From Blastococcus sp. TF02A-30 (lineage in GTDB: Bacteria; Actinomycetota; Actinomycetes; Mycobacteriales; Geodermatophilaceae), in contig NZ_QOHJ01000001.1 in NCBI RefSeq assembly GCF_003319185.1, positions 372,001 through 436,000 of the forward strand: a stretch of DNA of 64,000 nt. Direction: 5' to 3'. The notes below the pieces were generated by a model. That model was not told the origin of the DNA. It was given only the letters and a program-made list of their open reading frames with translations, and did not search any database. This document shows positions 18,516 through 27,703 of the stretch, piece after piece; position 1 is the stretch's first letter; the number at the start of each line of letters is the position of its first letter. The position numbers were made by a program, and so were the translations under genes.

Positions 18516-19295
18516 TCAGAGCACCTTGGAGAGGAACGCCTGTGTGCGCTGGTGCCGCGGGTCGGTCAGCACCTGGCGCGGGTCGCCGGCCTCGACGACG
18601 ACGCCGTCGTCCATGAAGACCAGGGTGTCGCCGACCTCGCGGGCGAAGCCCATCTCGTGGGTCACCACGACCATCGTCATGCCGTCGGCGGCCAGCCCGC
18701 GCATGACGTCGAGGACCTCGCCGACCAGCTCGGGGTCCAGCGCCGAGGTCGGCTCGTCGAAGAGCATCAGCTTGGGCTCCATCGCCAGCGCGCGGGCGAT
18801 CGCCACCCGCTGCTGCTGGCCGCCGGAGAGCTGCGCCGGGTAGTTGTGCACCCGGTCGCCGAGGCCCACCCGCTCCAGCAGCTCGGCGGCCCGCTCGCGG
18901 GCGGCGGCCTTGCCCACGCCCTTGACCTGCACCGGCGCCTCGGCGACGTTCTCCAGCGCCGTCATGTGCGGGAACAGGTTGAACCGCTGGAAGACCATCC
19001 CGATGTCGCGGCGCTGGGCGGCCACCTCGCGGTCGCGCAGCTCGTAGAGCTTGCCGCCCTTCTCGCGGTAGCCGACCAGGTGCCCGTCGACCCACAGCCG
19101 GCCGGCGTTGATCTGCTCCAGGTGGTTGATGCAGCGCAGGAAGGTGCTCTTGCCCGAGCCCGAGGGCCCGATGATGCACATGACCTCGCGGGGGGCGACC
19201 TCCAGGTCGATGCCCTTGAGCACCTCGACGTGGCCGAAGGACTTGTGCACCGCCTCGGCCTTGACCATCGGGGCGGTGCTGACGGCGCTGCTCAC
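18516..19295 (-). CDS. Polar amino acid ABC transporter, ATP-binding subunit
   Basis: The 259-residue ATPase has Walker A GPSGSGKS, the signature [16 protein letters not shown], Walker [16 protein letters not shown] and the H-loop [19 protein letters not shown] is typical of the GlnQ/HisP group. It powers uptake of a polar amino acid. GTG 19295 overlaps the permease stop (GTGA), so the three genes binding protein-permease-ATPase form one operon read leftward. The Gln/His-type assignment is by family; the substrate is not visible. Confidence 0.93.
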   Translation of the reverse strand: MSSAVSTAPMVKAEAVHKSFGHVEVLKGIDLEVAPREVMCIIGPSGSGKSTFLRCINHLEQINAGRLWVDGHLVGYREKGGKLYELRDREVAAQRRDIGMVFQRFNLFPHMTALENVAEAPVQVKGVGKAAARERAAELLERVGLGDRVHNYPAQLSGGQQQRVAIARALAMEPKLMLFDEPTSALDPELVGEVLDVMRGLAADGMTMVVVTHEMGFAREVGDTLVFMDDGVVVEAGDPRQVLTDPRHQRTQAFLSKVL

Positions 19296-20248
19296 TTGGT
19301 GCTCCCCACCTCGGCGGCCCGCCGGGCGGCCCGCTGCGCCCGGGTCTCCCGCGTGCCGAACCCGCGGCTGAACCGCCGCTCGAGGAAGTACTGGCCGACC
19401 ATGAGCACGCTCGACAGCGCCAGGTACCAGAGCAGCGAGGCCACGGCCATCGGGATGACCTGGAAGGTGCGGCTGCCGATGGCCCGCAGCTGGAAGTTCA
19501 GCTCGATGGTCACCGGGACGGCGATGAGCAGCGCGGTGTCCTTGAGCATGGCGATCGTCTCGTTGCCGGTCGGCGGGATGATCACCCGCATCGCCTGCGG
19601 CAGCACGATCCGGCGCATGACCTTGGCGCGGCTCATGCCCAGGGCGCTGGCGGCCTCGGCCTGGCCCGGGTCCACCGACTGGATGCCGGCCCGCACGATC
19701 TCGGCCATGTAGGCCGCCTCGGAGAGGAACAGCCCCAGCAGGCCGGCGGTGAAGCCGACGAAGATCTCGTTGCCGTCGAAGCCGAACAGCCGCCAGTCGC
19801 CCTCGAAGCCGAACAGGTCCATCAGCTGCTGGTCGAACGGGAAGCCGAACTCGTACCGCGCGTACAGCGTGCCGAGGTTGGCGGCGAAGAACAGCAGCAC
19901 GATCCGCGGGATGGCGCGGAAGAACCAGATGTAGGCCCAGGCCGCGCCGGAGACGACCGGGTTGGCCGACAGCCGCATGACGGCCACGACGATGCCGAGC
20001 AGCACGCCGAGGACCATGGCCAGCACGGTCATGATCAGCGTCGTGCGCGCGCCCCTGAGCACGGGCTCGCTGAACATGTTCTCGACCATGAAGTCCCACT
20101 GGAACACCGGGTTGGTGACCAGCATGTGGACGAACATCGCCGCGAGGACGGCGATGACGGCCGCCGCGATCCAGCGGCCGGGGTGGCGGACCGGCACCGC
20201 CTCGATCTGCTCGGGCGGTGCCGGCCGCGCCGGTGTCTCGGAGGTCAT
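19292..20248 (-). CDS. Polar amino acid ABC transporter, permease subunit
   Basis: The 318-residue membrane protein has the HisM/GlnP-type permease core: [17 protein letters not shown] and the EAA-loop segment [31 protein letters not shown] that docks the ATPase. About five hydrophobic segments follow a cytoplasmic N-terminal tail. It is slightly longer than usual because of an insert around residues 130-155 ([16 protein letters not shown]). A single permease gene implies a homodimeric channel. It sits between the binding-protein and ATPase genes. Confidence 0.92.
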   Translation of the reverse strand: MTSETPARPAPPEQIEAVPVRHPGRWIAAAVIAVLAAMFVHMLVTNPVFQWDFMVENMFSEPVLRGARTTLIMTVLAMVLGVLLGIVVAVMRLSANPVVSGAAWAYIWFFRAIPRIVLLFFAANLGTLYARYEFGFPFDQQLMDLFGFEGDWRLFGFDGNEIFVGFTAGLLGLFLSEAAYMAEIVRAGIQSVDPGQAEAASALGMSRAKVMRRIVLPQAMRVIIPPTGNETIAMLKDTALLIAVPVTIELNFQLRAIGSRTFQVIPMAVASLLWYLALSSVLMVGQYFLERRFSRGFGTRETRAQRAARRAAEVGSTK

Positions 20249-20261
20249 GCTGCGCGAAGGG

Positions 20262-21212
20262 TCAGCCGACGGCCGGGTTCACGGTCGGGTCGTCGATGGC
20301 GCCGTCCTCCACGCCCCAGTTGGCGAGGACCTCCTCGTAGGCGCCCTCGTCGATCAGCGCCTGCAGCGCGCGCTGCAGGGCCTCGGCGAACTGGGTCTGC
20401 TCGAGCGGCACGACGTAGCCGTAGGGGGCCGAGTCGTAGATGTCGCCGAGCAGCTCCAGCTGGCCGTTGGTCTGCGTCACCGCGTATGCCATGACCGGGG
20501 AGTCGGCGAGCCCGGCGGCGACCCGGCCGGAGGCGATCGCCGCGGTGGCGTCGGCCTGCGACTCGAACTGCTGGATGTCGATCGGCTCCTCGCCGGCCGC
20601 CTCGCACTCCGCCGAGCGGGCGGTCAGGTCGTCGACCTGCACGGTGCCGACCTGCACGGCCACGGCGAGACCGCAGGCCTCGTCCGGGTTCACGTCGTCC
20701 GGGTTGCCCGTGCGCGTGGACCACTGGGTGCCGGCCGAGAAGTAGCTGACCATGTTCGCCTCGGCCAGGCGCTCGGGGTTGATCGTGAACGAGGAGACGC
20801 CAGCCTCGTACCGGCCGGAGCCGACGCCGGCGATGATGTTGTCGAACGGGGCGGTCTCGAACTCGACCTCGAGGCCGAGCTTCTGGCCCACCAGCGTGAA
20901 CAGGTCGACGTCGAAGCCGATGATCGTCTCGCCGTCCTCGTCGAGGAACTCGCTCGGCGCGTAGGTGGTGTCGCTGCCCACGCTGATCACGCCGTCCTCG
21001 GCGATCTCGGCGGGGACCAGCGCCGCCAGTTCGGCGTCCTCCTCGACCGTGGGCAGCTCCGAGCTGCTCGCGCCGGTGTCGCCGCCACCGCCACCGCCCC
21101 CGTCGCCGGAGCTGCCGGAGTCGTCGTCGCCGCAGGCGGTGAGCACGAGGACGGCGCTGGTGAGCGCGGCGGCGGCGGTGGCCGCGCGGCGGGTCAGGGT
21201 TCGGGACGACAC
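20262..21212 (-). CDS. Amino acid ABC transporter, substrate-binding lipoprotein
   Basis: The 316-residue protein has a lipoprotein signal (SAVLVLTACG, lipobox LTAC), a Gly/Ser/Asp linker and a type II periplasmic-binding fold (ISVGSDTTYAPSEFLDEDG, IIGFDVDLF, PFDNIIAGVGSGRYEAG, ADSPVMAYAV). It is anchored outside the membrane and hands an amino acid to the permease. GTG 21212 follows AAGGAGAG at the right spacing; a longer frame upstream to 21323 is not needed. First gene of the transporter operon. Confidence 0.92.
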   Translation of the reverse strand: MSSRTLTRRAATAAAALTSAVLVLTACGDDDSGSSGDGGGGGGGDTGASSSELPTVEEDAELAALVPAEIAEDGVISVGSDTTYAPSEFLDEDGETIIGFDVDLFTLVGQKLGLEVEFETAPFDNIIAGVGSGRYEAGVSSFTINPERLAEANMVSYFSAGTQWSTRTGNPDDVNPDEACGLAVAVQVGTVQVDDLTARSAECEAAGEEPIDIQQFESQADATAAIASGRVAAGLADSPVMAYAVTQTNGQLELLGDIYDSAPYGYVVPLEQTQFAEALQRALQALIDEGAYEEVLANWGVEDGAIDDPTVNPAVG

Positions 21213-21333
21213 GTCAGGCTCTCCTTCAGCACGGTGCGGAGCATCGATCTTGCCCTGCGCCGTGTTCCGGTGGGGAGTCGGCCGTGTCCCGGCTCGGTCA
21301 CGATGTCCCCCGGACGGGCGCACCGGCGACCGG

Positions 21334-21828
21334 TCAGGGCGTCGTCGGCGCCGTCGGGGCGGGCCCCGTCCCCTCGGTCGGGGCCTCGTCGGTGGGGGTC
21401 GTCCGCCCCGTGGTGGGCGTCGTCGTCCCGGGCGTCGTCGTGCCCGGCGTCCCCGTCGTCGTCCCGGTCGGGGTGGACGGAGCCATCTCCGTCGGTTCCT
21501 CGGTCGGCTCCTCGGGGGCGGTCGTCGTCTCCGGTGCCGTGGTCGTGGGCGGCGGCGTGGTCGCCGGCGTCGTCACCTGCCCGGTCTCGGTGCTGCGGCT
21601 CGCCCGCTCCTGCCGCTCCTCCGGGCGGACGTACAGGTACAGCGCCCCGATCAGCAGGAACAGGACGCAGAGGACCACCGTCGAGGTGCGCGCCCGGCCG
21701 AGGTGGTCGGGGACCGACGACCAGTGCCAGCGCGACCGCGGCGACGGCGGGGCGGCCCCGGCCGGCGCGGTGCTGACCGACGGGCTGGCGACCTGGTCGG
21801 GGGTCTCCTCCCGCGGCGTCTCGCTCAC
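21334..21828 (-). CDS. Membrane-anchored Thr/Pro-rich hypothetical protein
   Basis: The 164-residue protein has a polar N-terminal stretch (about 50 residues), one membrane segment (TVVLCVLFLLIGALYLYVRP) and an outer tail made almost wholly of Thr, Pro, Glu and Gly (TTTPTTGRTTPTDEAPTEG). Such tails are usual in proteins that span the actinobacterial wall. GTG 21828 overlaps the stop of the MscS gene (GTGA), so the two are co-translated, and the protein may work with the channel (inference). I know no named family. Confidence 0.75.
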   Translation of the reverse strand: MSETPREETPDQVASPSVSTAPAGAAPPSPRSRWHWSSVPDHLGRARTSTVVLCVLFLLIGALYLYVRPEERQERASRSTETGQVTTPATTPPPTTTAPETTTAPEEPTEEPTEMAPSTPTGTTTGTPGTTTPGTTTPTTGRTTPTDEAPTEGTGPAPTAPTTP

Positions 21829-22724
21829 GCGTCCTCCCCGTCCCGTGCGAACTGCGCCGTCGGCTGGTCGTCGGCCGCCGGCGGCGGCACCACCTGCAGG
21901 CCCTGCGCGCGGAAGGCGAGCACCACCCGCACCCGCAGGTCGCGGCCGACCTCGAACTGCTTGCCGGGCAGCGTCCGCGCCACCATCCGCACGCTCACCT
22001 CGTCCAGACCGAGGCTCTCCACGCCCATGACGGTGGGCGGGTCGAGCAGCAGCGGCCGCATGGCCGGGTCGCGGAACGCCTCGCGGCCCACCTCGCGCAG
22101 GATCTCGTTCACCCGGTTGACGTCGGCGTCGCTCGGCACCGGGACGTCGACCACCGCCCGCGCCCAGTCGCGGGACAGGTTCACCACCTTGACGATCTGG
22201 CCGTTGGGCACGGTGACGACCTCGCCGTTCGGCGAGCGCACCCGCGTCACCCGCAGGGTCACGTCCTCCACGGTGCCGGTGGCCGGGTCGCCGCCGCCGA
22301 CGACCTGGATGGACACGACGTCGCCGAAGCCGTACTGGCGCTCGGTGATGATGAAGAACCCGGCCAGGACGTCGCCGACGATCCGCTGGGCGCCGAAGCC
22401 CAGGCCCACGCCGAGGACCGTCGCGGGCGCGACCAGGCCGGTCACCGGGACGCCGAGCCGGTCGAGCACGAAGAAGACGGCGACGGCGTAGATCAGCACG
22501 ATCGCCGTCCAGGTGATGACCTGGGTGAGCGAGTGGCGGTGCTTGGCGGCCTCGGAGCGGACCAGCGCGTCGCCGCCGGTGGCCTGCGCGTCGATGCGGG
22601 TGGTGACCCGGTCGCCCGCCCAGCTGACGAAGCGGGCCAGCAGCACCGAGCCGAGGACGATCAGCACCACCTCGAGGCCGCGGCCGGACAGCCAGTCGAC
22701 CAGATCCCCGAACGCGCCGCTCAC
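21825..22724 (-). CDS. Small-conductance mechanosensitive channel (MscS family)
   Basis: The 299-residue protein has three N-terminal membrane segments; the third, pore-lining one is in TGLVAPATVLGVGLGFGAQRIVGDVLAGFFIITERQYGFGD, with the Gly/Ala packing and the family signature. The beta domain follows (VSIQVVGGGDPATGTVEDVTLRVTRVR) and then the cytoplasmic alpha/beta cage. Such channels open on hypo-osmotic shock to release solutes. GTG 22724 follows GGGGGAG. It is co-translated with the Thr/Pro-rich membrane protein downstream. Confidence 0.9.
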   Translation of the reverse strand: MSGAFGDLVDWLSGRGLEVVLIVLGSVLLARFVSWAGDRVTTRIDAQATGGDALVRSEAAKHRHSLTQVITWTAIVLIYAVAVFFVLDRLGVPVTGLVAPATVLGVGLGFGAQRIVGDVLAGFFIITERQYGFGDVVSIQVVGGGDPATGTVEDVTLRVTRVRSPNGEVVTVPNGQIVKVVNLSRDWARAVVDVPVPSDADVNRVNEILREVGREAFRDPAMRPLLLDPPTVMGVESLGLDEVSVRMVARTLPGKQFEVGRDLRVRVVLAFRAQGLQVVPPPAADDQPTAQFARDGEDA

Positions 22725-22791
22725 CGGTTGCTCCCCCTCGTCATCGTCCCCACCCTCGCCGATCCCGGTGCGCCCTGCCAGCGCGGCACGC

Positions 22792-23583
22792 TCACCGCGG
22801 CTCGACGAACAGCGACTGCGTGGAGCGCCCGACGGCCCCCTCGGCGTCGAAGAGGACGGCGGAGCACTGGGCCGCGCCGCTGCCGCCGAGCACGGTGGCC
22901 GCGTCCATGCCCAGCCAGGTGCCGCGCGGCGGCCGGTGGAGGGCGACGGTCAGGTCGACGTTGGCGAAGGTCGCCGTCGTCCAGTCCAGGACCGCGGAGA
23001 TGCCGCTGGCGGCGTCGGTCATGACCAGCAGGTGCTCCAGCGGCGTCATCGGCTCGCCGTCGACCAGGTCGCAGTTCGGCCGGGTCCAGGCCGCCGCGGG
23101 GCCGGGGGAGTTGAAGCTGCCGGCCGCGAACCGCCAGTCCAGCGCCCGGTGGTAGGCGACGTCGGCGGTGAAGAAGGCCGCCTGCTCCGGGGTGCTGGCC
23201 TCGACGCCGGCCGGAGCCGGGTGCGGCGGGGGCTCGGCGGGTGCCAGGCCGTCGGGGCGCACCCGCATCCGCCAGGCGGACAGGCGCATGAGCGGCCGTC
23301 CGTCGCCGGCGTCCAGGACCGCCTCGACCAGCTCGATCCGCCGGCCCGGCCGGACGACGGAGGTGGTGATCCGCACCGCCCCGACCGGCACCGGGGCGAA
23401 GATGTCGTAGGACAGCCGCACCGCCTGCCCGCCCTCGATGCCGCCGGCGCGCTCCGCTGCACGGGCGAGCAGGGCGGCCGGCGGACCGGCGTGCTGGAGA
23501 CCGGTGTCCCAGGGCCCGATGGTGAGCGCCGTGGCCGTGAAGCCGTCGCCGTCGGGGACGTAGAGGGCGGTGGGCAGCTCCAT
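22792..23583 (-). CDS. Acyl-CoA thioesterase family protein (double hotdog)
   Basis: The 263-residue protein has two hotdog halves: the first contains GPPAALLARAAER and VRLSYDIFAPVPVG, the second LLVMTDAASGISAVLDW and TFANVDLTVALHRPPRGTWLGMDA. This is the TesB-like/PaaI-like thioesterase family of Actinobacteria, which hydrolyses acyl-CoA. The substrate chain length is unknown. It starts at ATG 23583. It is divergent from the DMT exporter gene, with 65 bases between the starts. Confidence 0.8.
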   Translation of the reverse strand: MELPTALYVPDGDGFTATALTIGPWDTGLQHAGPPAALLARAAERAGGIEGGQAVRLSYDIFAPVPVGAVRITTSVVRPGRRIELVEAVLDAGDGRPLMRLSAWRMRVRPDGLAPAEPPPHPAPAGVEASTPEQAAFFTADVAYHRALDWRFAAGSFNSPGPAAAWTRPNCDLVDGEPMTPLEHLLVMTDAASGISAVLDWTTATFANVDLTVALHRPPRGTWLGMDAATVLGGSGAAQCSAVLFDAEGAVGRSTQSLFVEPR

Positions 23584-23648
23584 GACCGACAGTCTCGCCC
23601 ACCCGGCTGGTAGGCGGCTCGCGGGGTTTGGAGGACTACGGTGCGCCC

Positions 23649-24608
23649 GTGCCCCGCCTCGCCCGCCCGGTGCTCGGCTACGCCTTCACGCTCGCCGCCG
23701 CCGGCTTCTTCGCGGTCAACGGGACCGTCTCGACGCTCGCCCTGCAGGCCGGCATCCCGGCCACCCGCCTGACGGCGCTGCGCTGCACCGGGGCGGCGGT
23801 CGGCCTGCTGCTGGTGCTCGCGGTCGCCTCGCCGCGGCGGCTGCGGGTGACCTGGCGGGAGGTGCCCTTCCTCGCCGTGTTCGGCGTGGTCGGGGTGGCC
23901 CTCACCCAGTTCCTCTACTACGTGGCGATCGGGCGGATGCCGGTCGGCATCGCGCTGGTCTTCGAGATGACGGCGCCGGTGTTCATCGCCCTCTACGTGT
24001 GGCTGGTCCGCGGCGAGCGGGTCCGCAGCCGGCTGTGGGTGGCGCTGCTGCTGTCGCTCGGCGGGCTCGTGCTGGTCGCGCAGGTGTGGGAGGGCGGCGG
24101 CTCGCTGCAGCTCACCGGCGTGCTGGCGGCGCTGGCGGCGGCGCTGTGCCTGGCGACCTACTACCTGATGGGCGAGCGGGGCACCGTCGCGCGCGACCCG
24201 GTGACGCTGGCCTGCTGGAGCTTCGTGGCCGCGGCGGTGTTCTGGGCCGTGGCCGCGCCCTGGTGGCGGTTCGACGCCGCCGTCCTGGGGGAGCGGGTGC
24301 CCGTCTCGCTGGGCGAGCTGCGGCTGCCGCTGTGGCTGCTCGTGGGGTGGATCGTGGTGCTCGGCGCGATCGTGCCCTTCTGGCTGTCGATCGCCGCCCT
24401 GCCGCACCTCTCGCCGACGACGGCGGGGCTGGTGGCCACGGTGGAGCCGGTGTTCGCCTCGATCGTGGCCTGGCTGTGGCTCGAGCAGGTGCTCACCGGC
24501 TGGCAGGTGGCCGGCGGCGCCGTCGTCCTCACCGGGATCGCGCTGGCGCAGACGGCGCGGACCGCGGCCGTGCCGGTGCCGGAGACGCCGGCGGCGCTGT
24601 CGTCGTGA
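23649..24608 (+). CDS. EamA/DMT-family transporter
   Basis: The 319-residue protein has ten hydrophobic segments in two EamA repeats (first beginning AFTLAAAGFFAVNG, second after ALCLATYYLMGERG), the layout of drug/metabolite exporters such as RhaT/YdcZ relatives. The conserved end of the second repeat, ALPHLSPTTAGLVATVEPVFASIVAWLWL, is clear. GTG 23649 is favoured: TACGGT at 23637-23642 lies six bases before it, indicating a leaderless transcript, although a GGAGG is also present further up. The exported compound is unknown. Confidence 0.87.
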   Translation: MPRLARPVLGYAFTLAAAGFFAVNGTVSTLALQAGIPATRLTALRCTGAAVGLLLVLAVASPRRLRVTWREVPFLAVFGVVGVALTQFLYYVAIGRMPVGIALVFEMTAPVFIALYVWLVRGERVRSRLWVALLLSLGGLVLVAQVWEGGGSLQLTGVLAALAAALCLATYYLMGERGTVARDPVTLACWSFVAAAVFWAVAAPWWRFDAAVLGERVPVSLGELRLPLWLLVGWIVVLGAIVPFWLSIAALPHLSPTTAGLVATVEPVFASIVAWLWLEQVLTGWQVAGGAVVLTGIALAQTARTAAVPVPETPAALSS

Positions 24609-24629
24609 CCAGCGCCGCCGGGGCCCCGG

Positions 24630-25637
24630 TCAGCTGACCTTCCGCGCCTCGGTCAGGTAGCCGGCCAGCTCCTCCATGTAGGCGGCCTGGGCGACGTAGT
24701 CGGGGCCGATGTACTTCCACGGGTAGAGCTGGCCCGCCTGGACGGCGGGGAGCAGCGCGGCGGTGGGCTGGGCGGCGATCTCCTCCGGCGTCATGCTGAA
24801 CCGCAGCGAGTAGAGGAGCACGTCGCTGGGGTGGTTCGGCACCTCTTCCCAGCTCACGGAGTTCCAGAAGTAGCCCTCGCCGCCCGGGTCGACGAAGTTC
24901 ACGCCGAGGTCCTGGTAGAGCCTGAGCTGGGGGTCGTCGGGGGCCTTGGCCATCCACCAGCCGTCGGCCTCGGTGGCGAACACCGGCAGCACGCTGACCC
25001 CGCCGGTCGCGGCCTCGCGGAGCGCCTCGGAGGCGGCCTCGAAGTCCGCCCGGGCGTCGGCGACGTCGCCGCTCCCGGTGTCGACGCCCAGCGCGCCCGC
25101 CAGCTCGACGACGCGGTCGATCACCTCGGCGGCCGAGCCCCGGTAGGCGATGTGGATGACCGGCGCGATCTCCGCGACCTGCTCCTCCTGCTCCAGGTCG
25201 TTGAACCCGTAGCCGGCCGTGCCCTCGGGGATGTCGCCCGAGGAGTCCACCGGGTAGATGGTGGTGACGATGACGTCGGGATCGGCGGCGGCGAGCGCCT
25301 CGAGGTCGATCTCGCCGTAGGAGGAGCCGACGATGGCGACGTCGGAGAGGTCCCGGCCCTCGAAGGCGACGTCGTCCTCGGCGGAGGTCTGGCCGAACGT
25401 GGCCACCGGCTCGATGCCGTAGTTCCACAGCGAGGCGGCGAGGTCGTTGAGGCCGGCGACCCGCTCGGGGGCGGCGTCCAGCTCGACGGTCTGGCCGAGG
25501 TCGTCGGTGAACGACCAGCCCTCGTCGGAGGCGGCGGGCGAGCTGCCGCCCTCGTCATCGGAGGCGCAGGCGCCGGCGGTGGCCACCACGCCCAGGGCCA
25601 GCAGGCCGCCCAGCAGGCGGCGCGGAGTGCGGTGCAA
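24630..25637 (-). CDS. Iron-siderophore ABC transporter, substrate-binding lipoprotein
   Basis: The 335-residue lipoprotein (signal ending ATAGACAS) has the FepB/BtuF-like fold: PERVAGLNDLAASLWNYGIEPVATFGQ at the front, a central long helix and the late segment FSMTPEEIAAQPTAALLPAVQAGQLYPW. It captures ferric siderophore outside the cell. TTG 25637 is chosen because GGGAG precedes it at five bases. It lies in a cluster with the ATPase and two permease genes, all on the same strand, and an iron-box-like dyad is just upstream, which points to control by iron. Confidence 0.9.
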   Translation of the reverse strand: MHRTPRRLLGGLLALGVVATAGACASDDEGGSSPAASDEGWSFTDDLGQTVELDAAPERVAGLNDLAASLWNYGIEPVATFGQTSAEDDVAFEGRDLSDVAIVGSSYGEIDLEALAAADPDVIVTTIYPVDSSGDIPEGTAGYGFNDLEQEEQVAEIAPVIHIAYRGSAAEVIDRVVELAGALGVDTGSGDVADARADFEAASEALREAATGGVSVLPVFATEADGWWMAKAPDDPQLRLYQDLGVNFVDPGGEGYFWNSVSWEEVPNHPSDVLLYSLRFSMTPEEIAAQPTAALLPAVQAGQLYPWKYIGPDYVAQAAYMEELAGYLTEARKVS

Positions 25638-25684
25638 CGGAACTCCCTCGGGTCAGGGGATGCGTGATCATCCCCGGTCGCCGG

Positions 25685-25702
25685 GAAGGTTAGCTGTCCT
25701 AA
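25685..25702 (-). promoter_or_regulatory. Possible iron box (DtxR/IdeR-like) ahead of the binding-protein gene
   Basis: GAAGGTTAGCTGTCCTAA matches the two halves of the DtxR/IdeR consensus (TTAGGTTAG and CTAACCTAA) at 14 of 18 positions, but without the usual central base. It lies about 50 bases before the TTG start of the siderophore-binding lipoprotein gene, a position where repression by iron-loaded regulator would work. Confidence 0.45.
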
Positions 25703-25737
25703 GTTGCCTGCGGCAGGGGGTCGTCGCCGTGCACGGA

Positions 25738-26574
25738 TCAGCGCAGCCGGCGCACCGGGACGACCATCGGCGTGCCGGTCACCGGGTCGGGCAGGATCCG
25801 CGCGTCGAGGTCGAACACGTCGGCCAGCAGCTGCTCGGTGAGCACCTCTGCGGGCGTGCCCGAGGCCACCAGCGCGCCGTCCTTCATCGCCACCAGCCGC
25901 TGCGCGTAGCGCGCGGCCAGGTTGAGGTCGTGCAGCACGACGACGACGGTCCGCCCGCGCTCGGCGTGCAGCCGGCCGACCAGCTCCAGGACGTCGATCT
26001 GGTGCGACAGGTCGAGGTAGGTCGTGGGCTCGTCGAGCAGCAGCAGGTCGGTGCCCTGCGCCAGCGCCATGGAGATCCACGCCCGCTGCCGCTGACCGCC
26101 GGAGAGCGCGTCGACCGGCCGGTCGCCGAGCCCGGCCATGTCGGTCCACTCCAGCGCCTCGGCGACGACGGCCTCGTCGTCGCGGGACCACTGGCGCAGC
26201 CAGTTCTGGTGCGGGTGCCGGCCGCGGGCGACGAGGTCGGCCACGGTCAGCCCCTCCGGTGCGACCGGCGCCTGGGGGAGCAGCCCCAGCACCTTGGCCA
26301 CCTCGCGGGTGGGCGTCCTCGCGATCTCCCGCCCGTCGAGCAGCACCCGGCCCGAGGTGGGGCGCATGAGCCGCCCGAGCGCACGCAGCAGCGTGGACTT
26401 CCCGCAGCCGTTCGGCCCGACGATGGCGGTGAACGACCCCTCGGTCAGCTCCAGGTCGAGGTCGTCGACGACCACCCGCTCGTCGTAGGCGAGGCGGACG
26501 GAGTCGGCGGCCAGCCGGACCCGGGCGGGGTCGCCGGTCGTCGCGGGCGAGCCGCGGTGCAGGACGTCGGTCAC
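25738..26574 (-). CDS. Iron-siderophore ABC transporter, ATP-binding subunit
   Basis: The 278-residue ATPase has Walker [18 protein letters not shown], signature [17 protein letters not shown] and Walker [17 protein letters not shown]; the YLDLSHQ variant is typical of FepC/FhuC siderophore ATPases. It starts at GTG 26574, 13 bases after the stop of the upstream permease gene, in one operon with both permeases. Confidence 0.94.
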   Translation of the reverse strand: MTDVLHRGSPATTGDPARVRLAADSVRLAYDERVVVDDLDLELTEGSFTAIVGPNGCGKSTLLRALGRLMRPTSGRVLLDGREIARTPTREVAKVLGLLPQAPVAPEGLTVADLVARGRHPHQNWLRQWSRDDEAVVAEALEWTDMAGLGDRPVDALSGGQRQRAWISMALAQGTDLLLLDEPTTYLDLSHQIDVLELVGRLHAERGRTVVVVLHDLNLAARYAQRLVAMKDGALVASGTPAEVLTEQLLADVFDLDARILPDPVTGTPMVVPVRRLR

Positions 26575-26587
26575 AGCGGGGCCGTCC

Positions 26588-27703
26588 TCATGTGAGCTGC
26601 CGCCTTCCGCGGACGAGGAGCCAGAGCAGGTAGGGCGCGCCGATGACGGCGGTGAGGATGCCGACCGGCAGCGCCGTCGGCAGCACGGTGCGGGTGACCA
26701 GGTCGGCGGTCACCACCAGGACGGCGCCGAGCAGGCCGGAGGCCAGCAGCGGGGGCCGGGAGCCGCCGGCCAGCCGGACGGCGATCTGCGGGACGACGAG
26801 CGCCACGAAGGTGATCGGCCCGGCGGCGGCCACCGCGGCGGCGGTGAGGCCGACCGCGAGCAGGACGACGGCGGCCTGCGCGCCCGCCAGCCGCAGCCCG
26901 AGCCCCCGCGCGGTGTCGTCGCCGAACTGCATGACCGACAGCGCCCGCCCGGTGGCCAGGGCCAGGGGCAGGAGGACGGCGAGGGCGACGGCCAGCGGCA
27001 CCGCCTGGTCCCAGGTGCGGGCGTTGAGCGAGCCGGTGATCCAGACGTAGGCAGAGGCGGCGTCGTAGATCTCGGCGTTGGTGAGCATCCAGTCGACCAG
27101 TGCCGCGCCCATCGACCACAGCGCGATGCCGACCAGCACCAGCCGGTACCCGTCGACCCCCGCGCGCCAGGCCAGCAGGAACAGCAGCAGCCCGGTGACC
27201 AGCGCGCCGAGCAGGGCGGCGAGCGGGATGCCGAGCCCGCCGAGGAGGGCACCGGCCGAGGTGCCACCGCTGAGCACGATCGCCGCGACCGCGCCGACCG
27301 AGGCGCCCATCGTGATGCCGAGGGTGTCGGGGGCGGCCAGCGGGTTGCGGGCGAAGGTCTGGAACACCGCACCCGCGACGCCGAGGGCGAGGCCGACCAG
27401 CAGCCCGACCACCACCCGGGGCGCGCGCAGCCGCAGCACGATGAACTCCTGCGGCCCGTCGCCCAGCCCGACCACCGTGCGCAGCACGTCGGGGATGCCG
27501 ATCGGGTAGTCGCCCCGCCCGATGCTCACCGCGGACACCAGCACCAGGACGACGAGCGCGACCAGCGGCACCAGCAGGTGGCGCCAGCGCAGCACGACCG
27601 ACACCGGGCCGACGCGGACGGCGGTCCGGCCGCGCGGGCCGGTCACCGGCCGCTCGAGCGCCGGGGCGCTCACGGGGGCGGTGCCCACCGGACCCGCGCT
27701 CAC
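26588..27703 (-). CDS. Iron-siderophore ABC transporter, second permease (FecCD family)
   Basis: The 371-residue FecCD-type membrane protein has the family segments [40 protein letters not shown] and [19 protein letters not shown], and about ten membrane spans. It pairs with the other FecCD permease to form the heterodimeric channel. GTG 27703 overlaps the stop of that gene (GTGA at 27700-27703). The N-terminal 40 residues are a polar extension. Confidence 0.93.
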   Translation of the reverse strand: MSAGPVGTAPVSAPALERPVTGPRGRTAVRVGPVSVVLRWRHLLVPLVALVVLVLVSAVSIGRGDYPIGIPDVLRTVVGLGDGPQEFIVLRLRAPRVVVGLLVGLALGVAGAVFQTFARNPLAAPDTLGITMGASVGAVAAIVLSGGTSAGALLGGLGIPLAALLGALVTGLLLFLLAWRAGVDGYRLVLVGIALWSMGAALVDWMLTNAEIYDAASAYVWITGSLNARTWDQAVPLAVALAVLLPLALATGRALSVMQFGDDTARGLGLRLAGAQAAVVLLAVGLTAAAVAAAGPITFVALVVPQIAVRLAGGSRPPLLASGLLGAVLVVTADLVTRTVLPTALPVGILTAVIGAPYLLWLLVRGRRQLT